A DNA stretch of 12,588 nt from Phoronis ovalis (Eukaryota > Phoronida > Phoronidae): contig JAOXYB010043882.1 in the NCBI GenBank assembly GCA_028565635.1, positions 1 to 12,588 on the forward strand, given 5' to 3'. Numbering within the stretch: the first letter of the stretch is position 1; every line of letters begins with the position of its first letter. The notes under the pieces were generated by a model that had not been told where the DNA came from, searched no databases, and saw nothing but the letters and a program-made list of their open reading frames with translations. Both the position numbers and the translations under genes were made by a program. Below are positions 1-6,699 of this stretch, in pieces.

Positions 1-297
1 TATATATACTTGTAAACAGGAGTCATCACATTGCAGTATTCTTCTTTGTTATCCGCTCATCCCTGTCAGGAATGAGTTTACTGGTTTTTAAATACCTGAT
101 GGTATATGTATTTAATAGATTATGGGGTCCAGGGAAATTCCCCCGAGGGAAATTACGAAATTAGAATGCAAATTATACAGTATTATACAAGTAGCTTCTG
201 GTGTATTTTCAGAAAAATAAAAGGTCTTCTTTGAAAGAGCAAATGTTAACTATTCAGTTGTTAAGAAAATAAAATGAAAACGCTAGTATGTCAATTC
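1..297. other. No gene seen; AT-rich
   Basis: No coding frame or RNA gene is supported. A perfect palindrome, GGGAAATTCCC, lies at 132-142 and fits the kappa-B (Rel) consensus, but it is isolated and may be chance. Confidence 0.5.
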
Positions 298-595
298 TCA
301 TATTTCCCAGCCAAAAAAAAATCTGACCACTTATTATCTAAATAGATGAAACTTATCCTGCTCAGATCAGGTGGCAATGGAGTTGGTTAAAATGATATGA
401 GTTGAGTTCGTGGCTATTAACTTTTATAAGCCCTGAATAAGTTGAAGGGTATAAAATGAAGTTATGTAGGTTCATTTTTTTGCAACGTATCCCTCCCTTT
501 GTGCTGCACAAATAATTGCAATCCCTCTTTGCCTTACACACAAATGCAACCCCCCTCCGGATTAGCATACCTGTGGTAATTTTTTACCAATCCCT
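298..595 (+). mobile_element. Single right arm of a GGGACTGGTC-family element
   Basis: The stretch ends in TGTGGTAATTTTTTACCAATCCCT followed by TAA, a diverged copy of the right terminus seen at 2983 (GTGGTAATTTCTGACCAGTCCC, then TTA). It also aligns co-linearly with 11718-11990. Shared blocks are CTCATATTTC, TCTGACCA near 323 and 11750, a degraded TATCCTG near 354 and 11799, GATATGAGTTGAGT (395-408 and 11840-11853), and the C-rich end. Between 476 and 558 are two to three degenerate units of roughly 30 bp reading like TTTGCCTTACACACAAATGCAACCCCCC. No left arm is visible, so its partner is lost or lies outside the window. No coding potential is seen. Confidence 0.65.
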
Positions 596-839
596 AATGG
601 AATATATTGGCATTATTTTCAGCACCGGATCTCACCATTCTTTTTACATAAAAATTATTATAAGTAATATTAGTACCAAGAATGATAATAACATCCTTGG
701 TATACTATTAAATGGGTTAGTTATTGCTTGATTAGTTATATAAATAACTTGAGTACCATTTGATTCAAGTGATAAATGGTGTCAGTGTTGATTTTCAGAA
801 CAGCTAATATATTGTTCTAATGAAATTTGACGACCGACA

Positions 840-1468
840 TTAAGGGGACGGGACCTTCGGGACAACTTATTCACAGTCGAATTTTGGATAGTTTAATGAA
901 AAAATGGATAAACATAAAAGTATTCATTTTTAGAAAGGTATTAACTTAAGGATTGCGAAAAGATCTAAGTCCAACGTACACCCCTGTAGATCACCCCTGT
1001 AGATACAAAGTTGAATCTTGGCCAAAATTAATTTCAAATAGAGATCTCCAAAACCGTATTTCAGATTTTTTAAATTTGTGACGTTCCAAAATTATGACTT
1101 TCCAAAATTCATATGCCAGAAATTTTTCCTTTTTTGTGACACCTGTATCTTTAGAAGGACATCATTTCAGAACTAAGAAAAATCTGAGACACAATATTAG
1201 AGTTCCTAGTTGGCAGTTAATTTTGGCCAAACTTTAGCTTAGTATCTGCAGGGGTGTTGAACTAATATTTTTGGAATTTTACGTTTTGAAAAACATGGAC
1301 TTTTTACCCAAAATAGATACGTAAAAGGATTCTTTATAATCTTAAGTAAATACCTTTCCACTGAAAATGTATACTTTTATTATTCTATTTTTTCAATAAA
1401 ATTCCAAGATTTCGAATCAGTGTAAAGTGTGAATAATTTGTCTAGAACGGGTCCCTGCCGCCCCTTAA
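840..1468. mobile_element. 621-bp full-length inverted-repeat element with TTAA target duplication
   Basis: TTAA at 840-843 and 1465-1468 flank an element that begins GGGGACGGGACC and ends, reverse-complemented, GGGGCGGCAGGGACC. The two halves pair along almost their whole length. Matches include the TTATTCACA blocks near 868 and 1430, TAAAAGTAT near 915 and 1375, GAAAGGTATT(A/T)ACTTAAG near 936-953 and 1342-1360, CACCCCTG(T/C)AGATAC near 992-1006 and 1242-1256, and TTGGCCAAAATTAA near 1018 and 1225. The centre is near 1154. The TTAA duplication is typical of the Kolobok and piggyBac superfamilies; the G-rich end fits Kolobok better, by inference. No coding frame is visible, so it is a non-autonomous MITE-like element. 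Transcribed, it would form a long hairpin RNA. Confidence 0.82.
979..1004 (+). repeat. 13-bp tandem duplication inside the TTAA element
   Basis: CACCCCTGTAGAT occurs twice back to back (979-991 and 992-1004). The opposite arm of the hairpin has the matching sequence only once (1244-1256). The duplication therefore arose in this arm after the palindrome formed. Confidence 0.85.
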
Positions 1469-2241
1469 ACTGACTCAAAGTAATACAAAACCAACAAGGT
1501 CATAGTGAAAGCTCTAGGGCACTAGTCTCTATTATGACCTTGAGGACAATAGGTCATGTATTAAGCGGTCAAATTTTAGGTTATTTGAAATTATTCAAGA
1601 GCATTCGAAAAATTTGTATTATATAACAATTATACACAACATATATACAAGCTATGATGTGGATCTGTTGTTTACAAAAAAAAAATAAATTTAAAATTTT
1701 TTATGTTAAATTTAGCCCTAGGAAGCAATTGTTGCCGCATACCAAAGGTTTCAAATCAACTTTGTCTTGGTTTTGCCCGACACCAGATGTTTCAAGTTGT
1801 TTTCAGATTAGGCGCCAATATATAAACAAAAGCTTTTCATATTAGTCCTTTTCCTTAAAAGTACAATTATGTTAAACTTATATATATATATGCCATGACA
1901 AAAAACTGGCACAGTATTATTACGTATATTACGAAAGTCTACATCTATAAAAGAATTCAAATTGTTACGTCTAAAAAAATGATTCAAACGTTACCACTCC
2001 ATGCCATAGGACTCGATGTCGTATATATTATATAGCACCAAATAACATTGAAATAATATAAATGTTGCTCATTCAATCTGCCTATCTTGAATTCAAAATG
2101 ATATTGAAAGGTCATTTAAAGATCATATATGAAGGTCAGTTGCAGCAGTCATTGTCTTAGCTAATGGAACAAATAGTTAAAATAGACTCCATTCATGTAA
2201 TTGACTCGGCCTAGTCTGTAGTCCAGACTGTTTTCTGCATA
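1469..2241. other. No gene seen; AT-rich spacer between elements
   Basis: Open frames here are short and rich in Lys, Phe and Asn, as expected from random AT-rich sequence. Scattered AGGTCA/TGACCT half-sites occur near 1535-1555 and 2109-2136 without ordered spacing. Confidence 0.5.
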
Positions 2242-2244
2242 TTA

Positions 2245-2983
2245 GGGACTGGTCAGAATTACCACGGGGGGGGGGGTTGGTGCATTTCAAAACTGAACAT
2301 GGTGCACAAAAAAATTCAACACCCCCCCCTCAAGGGTTTGCCAAAAAAATTGCATGCTCCCCGAGAAATTTTTTTAATATTTCATGTGATTTCCTGCAAT
2401 CTGGTGCATTTTGGGACTCTTTTTTGCCGTGATACATTGTGCCACTTTTTATACCTTCAAAGTTCTTTTGTCTATAGATTGCAACTCCTGTATATATTGT
2501 GTAATCCATTAAAATAGTTATTATATAACGAAATATTTTGAACTTCCTTTACTTAATCAGTCGCACTATATACGTTCAGAATGTGTTTTCACAGGATTGG
2601 CTACTAATCTTTTGTCTTCAGACTCTGAATCACTAGAACTACTACCTATTTCAGCTACAACTATCTTCAGCACTGTCACTATCATTTTCATCTGAACTGT
2701 CATTCATACTAATTACTATTTCATTTCTCTAAGTTGCTGGGTACCTTGGTATTAAGTTGACTTGCTGCTATGTGTGCTGTTTTTTCTTGTTTAGGGATCC
2801 TCTCTTTTCCTACTAGTTTGTGAAAATTAAGAAAGGTATTTTTCAAGAATCACTGCGGAAAAAATTACAACCCCCCCTTTCGTGATGCACAAAAATTCAT
2901 GACCCCCCTTTTGCCTTGCACAAAAATTCGTGACCCCCCCCTGTTTGCACCATCCCCCCCTGTGGTAATTTCTGACCAGTCCC
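2245..2983. mobile_element. Complete 739-bp DNA transposon copy, TTA target duplication
   Basis: The left end is GGGACTGGTCAGAATTACCACGG at 2245 and onward. The right end, reverse-complemented, is GGGACTGGTCAGAAATTACCACAGG. Both are flanked by TTA (2242-2244 and 2984-2986), giving about 27 bp of terminal inverted repeat. A 3-bp TTA duplication is characteristic of PIF/Harbinger-type elements, so that assignment is plausible but inferred. Inside the ends are homopolymer-rich arms: 11 G at 2266-2276, and on the right three degenerate units of about 30 bp containing TGCACAAAAATTC(A/G)TGACCCCCC (2859-2941). The middle carries a decayed minus-strand coding relic (listed separately). It is non-autonomous today. 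Confidence 0.8.
2566..2849 (-). pseudogene. Decayed coding relic inside the 739-bp element
   Basis: Three open segments succeed one another on the minus strand with frame changes. The first, 2849-2724, contains NFHKLVGKERIPKQEKTAH. The second, about 2721-2654, contains MNDSSDENDSDSAEDS. The third, 2655-2569, contains SSSSDSESEDKRLVANPVKT, with a TAG stop at 2568-2566. The order is Lys-rich, then Ser/Asp/Glu-rich, then basic. It looks like the remnant of one protein broken by two frameshifts, or of spliced coding. An equivalent of the acidic part recurs at 10066-10140 in another copy. I do not recognise the family; a tail or linker of the element's own transposase or accessory protein is possible. 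Low-complexity acidic runs can also arise from simple repeats. Confidence 0.4.
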
Positions 2984-3135
2984 TTATTATTGTAATATCA
3001 TTTATTGTAAAATATCATAATATTTGGTTGTATAATATTACACATATGAGCAGAAAAAATCATGTATAAAGTCCCTAAAAGTGTCAATACTTGCTTTATT
3101 TAATATATGCTATTTTGGTATATCTGCAGAACCTT

Positions 3136-3189
3136 TGGGTGAACATTTGATACTGGGTGAACATTTGATACTGGATAAATATTTGATAC
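3136..3189 (+). repeat. 18-bp unit repeated three times
   Basis: TGGGTGAACATTTGATAC occurs at 3136-3153 and 3154-3171 without change, and at 3172-3189 with four changes (TGGATAAATATTTGATAC). A partial fourth start, TGGGTAAAA, follows. The identical first two units suggest recent slippage. Part of the surrounding 2987-3660 stretch, where no gene is seen. Confidence 0.9.
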
Positions 3190-3660
3190 TGGGTAAAAGG
3201 CAATGGTGTAAACTACAAATTTGACAAGTTATAAATGAATAAGGTTTAAAAACACCCAAAAGGGACTGAGGTCAGTCAGTCTAAATTGACTCTGTACGGG
3301 TATAATCAGAGTTGAAGGTACAATGTGAATTGTATTGATGTTTCTTCTTAGTTATTCGATTGTTTTAATATAGCCTAGAGTCAATTGTTTTCATTTAAAG
3401 TCAAAGCAAACTTAAGTAAGCAAGAGAAGCCAATTTTTTATTCTTTAAATTTAAAGGAAAATAAAGCTTTTTAATCAATTTTGTCAAGATCTGAATAATG
3501 TTAGCGTATGTATCCTTCGTGTGTTTAAGTTGAAAGTATCGTTTCTATGCCATTGTGTTCTTATCCAGTATTTAAGGTTGCTCCTATAAGGGAGCAAGCC
3601 TATTGGTTTTGTACGTTTTCTTTCTTCTTCCTCTTTCTCTTCTTTTTCTTCCAATTTCAG

Positions 3661-4260
3661 CAAGCCATATCTCGAAGGCAGTTACTGCTTGAGGCAAAAA
3701 GGTTATTTGGAGGTCAAAGGTCAAATTTAAATGTTCTAAGATGATTTTATTGAGTTATAACAAAGTATTTATAGATGGCCTTTGAGAATATTCCGGTACT
3801 AACAGGTTTTATATTAATTTTTTGGCATCTTTTCAATTAATTTATTGATCTTCCAATATTGACTAAGCTATATCTTAAAGGCAGTTAATACAGTTAAGGG
3901 AATGCTATATGAAGTTTGACATCCTCAGGATAGGCCATTGGTGACCTTGAGGTCAAACGGTCATTAGAGGTCAAAGGTCAACATTGCTAAAGTTACTCGA
4001 AATGTTCCAAAATGATGGTTGCAAAAGATACTGCAAGTCGTCTAGTGTAGTAGGCTTGTAATTTGACAGTCTCAGAGTCCGAAGAGTTGTAAAAAGGTCA
4101 TCTAGAGGTCAATAGTTCAAACTCTCAAATGACATACAATTGTCAGAAAGTACTTAATAGGTAAAGCTGGACATTTTGAAGTCAAGAAGTTCCAAAGCAA
4201 TGATTTTTATTATTTGCTGAAAAGTTAAAAAATGATGTTGGAAGGTAATTTAGAGGTCAT
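3661..4260 (+). repeat. Degenerate AGGTCA-rich dispersed/tandem repeat
   Basis: Two related unit starts are visible: CAAGCCATATCTCGAAGGCAGTTA at about 3661 and TAAGCTATATCTTAAAGGCAGTTA at about 3864. Each is followed, 40-120 bp later, by AGGTCA clusters. AGGTCAAAGGTCA occurs perfectly at 3711-3723 and 3968-3980, with TGACCTTGAGGTCA at 3942-3955. Weaker units follow, with AGGTCATCTAGAGGTCA near 4096-4112 and a single AGGTCA near 4254-4259. AGGTCA direct repeats spaced by 1 bp are nuclear-receptor half-site arrangements (RXR, HNF4 type), but here they belong to a repeat. No coding sequence is supported despite a strong pyrimidine tract ending in AG at 3616-3660. Confidence 0.55.
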
Positions 4261-4382
4261 GTAACGTACATAAAAGCCAGTATGAGCAATTGTGGGTTTG
4301 CTAAACGGTTATCTAGTTACTTTTGGAAATTATTAACAAAAATATAAATATATCTAAAATTCAAGTTAAATGTAAACAGAAA

Positions 4383-4568
4383 TTAGAAAAGTTTATGCTT
4401 TATTATACCCGGAAAACTTAACTGCAAATTTTCAAGAAAACATATAGTTATGATTAAGGCGTAAAAATGTTGACTAGACTCTAAATATATAAGTAGAGAC
4501 ATCGCATTTCCTACAAGACTGCACATCCGTACTGATTTCGTACACCAACTTTGAATTACAATACCCAT
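4383..4568 (-). CDS. Possible next exon of the ADAMTS-like gene (weak)
   Basis: A fair acceptor (TTACTTCCTCGACAG, ending at 4569) is followed in phase 0, the phase left by exon 3, by an open frame that begins MGIVIQ and runs to TAA at 4385-4383. Joined after CKGL this gives C-K-G-L-M-G-I-V, which fits the conserved C-x-G-L-x-G-x-I of the prodomain. Intron 3 would be 583 nt, similar to introns 1 and 2 (503 and 375 nt). After that match the peptide does not resemble an ADAMTS. It lacks the usual Y-x-I-x-P stretch, and no strong donor is visible. If real it would either use a weak donor or end the protein as a prodomain-only form. An AATAAA lies at 4404-4399, just before the stop. Chance is a serious alternative. 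Confidence 0.2.
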   Translation of the reverse strand: MGIVIQSWCTKSVRMCSLVGNAMSLLIYLESSQHFYALIITICFLENLQLSFPGIIKHKLF

Positions 4569-5151
4569 CTGTCGAGGAAGTAACATGTGAATGTATCCAA
4601 CTAATTAAAGTTCTGTTCTAGACAAATATCAAAAAAATATTTTAATTAACGCAACACTAATATCTCATGCATTATGACAGCAAATAAGACGCAAAGGCGA
4701 CACTGAGCATGGTAATAAAAAACATCAAAAGTTATAGTTATCATATATAATAATCACACCCTTCTAGAAATTAACTGAACATGTACTAATAACACCACAC
4801 GGTACTGAATAGTATTCTCACGGCTGTTCCATCAGTTGATTTACCCCTACTTTCTATTTTTATCTAATCGATTACACTATAAATAAAGGTCTATCGGACT
4901 TTAAATATTTACATTTAAAAATCGTTTATTATAATGTTTTCTAATATCTCATTTTACGCAAGTTAAATATTACTGGTTGAATTCAGATTGTCAACTTAGG
5001 CAGCGATGAGCTTGTAGAGGCATGCACGTATGATTTCACTAAAATCAAGTGTAGTCTTCAATTCTAACCTCTCATTCTTTAGGAATCATTTGTTAATTCA
5101 TAAAGAACGAAAAGATGTTTCTAGATATGCATAATTTATAGATTCACTTAC

Positions 5152-5531
5152 CAATCCTTTACAGTTACTCATAGCAGCAAACGAGTCATTTACATGATAT
5201 ATTCCGCCTTGGAAAAAACAATCTTCTTTAATGTACTTTATTTGTGTTTCATTTGTATTACTCCACTGGACAGTAGCGCCAGGTGCCACTAGCGATGTTG
5301 TTGGCGTTAAGATTAAATGTAACGTTCCATTTTTCGTCGGTATCATAACATTTAAATCTTCAAAGTATGGCCTGTAAGTTGCACGTCTATAACGTCTCAA
5401 TGTTTTTGGTGATACAGAAATGTTGTGAGTAACGAACTCCCCTTTGATGTCAGCTATGTATGGAACAACTAATTCGTAATCAGTTTTTAGATTATATAAG
5501 ATTTCTTTAATTTTTTCTGTTTCATTATTTT
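5152..5531 (-). CDS. ADAMTS-type metalloprotease prodomain, coding exon 3 (gene 5' part)
   Basis: This exon encodes residues 26-152 of the predicted preproprotein. The acceptor is ATCCTTTCAG (ending at 5532). The donor is GTAAGT at 5151, directly after the codons for CKGL. The protein matches the M12B (reprolysin) propeptide plan: YELVVPYIAD..G.F.TH at 44-61, a basic cluster RRYRR at 71-75 (contains R-X-R-R, a furin-type site), a beta-rich HLILTPTTSLVAPG at 97-110, and DCFFQGGIY...DSFAAMSNCKGL at 129-152. The last segment corresponds to the family's C-x-Y/F-x-G...S..A.S.C.GL signature. The SLVAPG string most recalls vertebrate ADAMTS16/18, but subfamily placement is inference. Five N-glycosylation sequons lie at N28, N62, N93, N119 and N140. 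In this family the prodomain assists folding and keeps the zinc protease latent until furin-like cleavage; the mature enzyme cuts extracellular matrix. Zinc-binding and thrombospondin exons are not seen, so the gene is partial here. A weaker alternative acceptor (TTTAG, exon from 5548) breaks phase with exon 2. Confidence 0.88.
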
Positions 5532-5906
5532 CTGAAAGGATAACTGGACTAAATGAAATAAATGTATGTCATACAAGTAACATTTTGAACACATTTTGTA
5601 TTTATCCTTGTATAACTTACAGTAAGAATAATTTCAAAGGTTATTGGTTAATTCGACAATAAATTGACTGCCATACGTTACAAATTAAAGCAATCACAAT
5701 CACATTTTTAGTAGTTCCTTTAAAAAAAAGCAATTGTTCAAAATCCGTTGCAGTATCGTCATACTGCCCTGGGTGTAAATGAACTTATCAGGTTTGGTTT
5801 TGTTTCCAAATGTTGCAAACAAGTATACTAGTAAGGTTTACCGGTACCACTACTGATTTTTTTAACAGTACGATAGATATTGATTATGTATATTTAATTT
5901 ATTTAC

Positions 5907-5940
5907 CTTGTTTTTCATCATCGGCCCTGATAATTGGAAC
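5907..5940 (-). CDS. ADAMTS-like protease, coding exon 2 (34-nt microexon)
   Basis: This very short exon is bounded by a pyrimidine-rich acceptor (TTATCTTTCTAG, ending at 5941) and a donor GTAAAT at 5906. Read in phase 0 it encodes VPIIRADDEKQ plus the first base of a Glu codon, which is completed by AA at the start of exon 3 (5531). Joined to exon 1 it finishes the signal peptide (MFRIFIYFFTLFYV then VPIIRA) and begins an acidic mature N terminus. The evidence is the pair of splice signals and phase agreement on both sides. Its length of 34 nt makes it easy for automated gene finders to miss. There is no similarity evidence for so short a peptide. Confidence 0.68.
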
Positions 5941-6443
5941 CTAGAAAGATAACCGAAGCATCACGTTTGGAACTTTTTACTTTTAATTGTTTTGGCCAGG
6001 TAACTTTAAGTTATTTTTCATACATAAAAGTCCTTAGACATGCACTCAAGCGTGCAAGAGGAATTTCCAGGTCACTTTTCATTTAACTTGAGGTCATATA
6101 GAAGCAAAAAAAAACAGTAACAGCAATTTGTACTGGTATGGTAAAACACACATTTATAAGAACAATTCAAAAAGTTTGTTTTACATATGTGACATAGTTT
6201 ATTTTAATAATTTCTTACTCGAGTATAATATTTACAACCAACTGCTACTAAACATTCATTCAACTTACGTTTCGAGGAGTTCGTTCTTAGATTTGTACGA
6301 TACATGAAAAATTCATATGTAAACAACATTAGACCCTTACATCACAGATATGCTTCTACAAAAAGTAGTGACTCATAGTGCATGCACATGTGCACTAAAA
6401 ATATATACGCATCTGATGTTGTTGATAAAATAATCCTACTTAC

Positions 6444-6485
6444 CACATAAAACAGTGTGAAAAAATAAATAAATATCCTGAACAT
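6444..6485 (-). CDS. ADAMTS-like protease, coding exon 1 (signal peptide, first part)
   Basis: Fourteen codons, MFRIFIYFFTLFYV, run from ATG 6485 to a canonical donor (GTG then GTAAGT) at 6443. The peptide is a hydrophobic core preceded by one arginine, as in a secretory signal peptide. The exon ends in phase 0. That matches the 34-nt exon at 5940-5907, which adds VPIIRA and then an acidic start (DDEKQ). Signal peptidase would plausibly cut after the Ala at residue 20. The signal is therefore split by an intron of 503 nt. This start was chosen because a TATA box lies at a sensible distance upstream, the donor is perfect, and all three exon phases agree. A protein of this family is secreted through the ER and Golgi. 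Confidence 0.72.
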
Positions 6486-6660
6486 AATGATGACGTTGAG
6501 AGTAGCTTCTGATCAAGAATGGGCACTTCAAAGTTGTTCCTAATGGTAACTTCACTGAGATTTTCAGGAAAATGCCAAAATCATGAAGCACATTATTATT
6601 TCGAAGGCTCCACAGCTATCTCTAAACGTGACCTGGTGTGTTTGCTTTCCACAGCTACTC
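6486..6660 (-). other. Predicted 5' untranslated leader of the ADAMTS-like gene
   Basis: This is the stretch between the TATA-predicted start and the ATG at 6485. It contains a short upstream ORF (6593-6564). It also contains a 10-bp direct repeat, TAGCTGTGGA on the minus strand, at 6657-6648 and 6618-6609. No other ATG lies between the upstream ORF and the main start. The main ATG has A at -3 (ATTATGTT), an acceptable start context. The 5' boundary is inferred only from the TATA box. Confidence 0.4.
6564..6593 (-). promoter_or_regulatory. Upstream ORF in the leader (9 codons plus stop)
   Basis: On the minus strand an ATG at 6593 opens a 9-codon frame (MCFMILAFS) that closes at TGA 6566-6564. 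It has a second in-frame ATG at its fourth codon. It ends 78 nt before the main ATG at 6485, a distance compatible with reinitiation. If the transcript starts near 6660, scanning ribosomes would meet this ORF first, so it could lower translation of the protease. Function is inferred; only the ORF and its order are seen. Confidence 0.35.
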
Positions 6661-6682
6661 TGTCTGTAAATTGGCCTACGCA

Positions 6683-6691
6683 CTTTATATA
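6683..6691 (-). promoter_or_regulatory. TATA box of the ADAMTS-like gene
   Basis: Read on the minus strand, this is TATATAAAG, a close match to the metazoan TATA consensus. It lies about 200 nt upstream of the signal-peptide ATG at 6485. That places the expected transcription start near 6660, about 30 nt downstream, and leaves a leader of about 175 nt. A CCAAT-like string (GGCCAATTT) sits between the box and the predicted start, which is not the usual place for a CCAAT box. In AT-rich DNA such motifs also occur by chance. The support here comes from its position relative to a well-supported first coding exon. An additional upstream non-coding exon cannot be excluded. Confidence 0.5.
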
Positions 6692-6699
6692 CTACCATG

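Noticed and set aside
132-142. Palindromic kappa-B site GGGAAATTCCC as a regulatory element
   Set aside because: A single 11-bp match with no nearby promoter or gene; chance cannot be excluded.
2299-2517. 72-codon plus-strand frame
   Set aside because: It lies within the transposon copy at 2245-2983 and reads through its C-run and low-complexity arm; the strand with residual coding order is the minus strand.
3547-3744. Plus-strand frame with a long pyrimidine tract ending in AG at 3660, like a splice acceptor
   Set aside because: The sequence after the AG is a copy of the repeat unit seen again at 3864, not a coding exon, and the frame is driven by the pyrimidine run.
4981-5024. Minus-strand segment after TTTTAG near 5024 as the next exon
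   Set aside because: In the phase required by exon 3 it begins with TGA, an immediate stop.
5098-5151. Extension of the prodomain frame past CKGL to a stop at about 5098
   Set aside because: A consensus donor GTAAGT begins at 5151 and the following residues do not fit the family, so this is intron; intron retention would give this tail.
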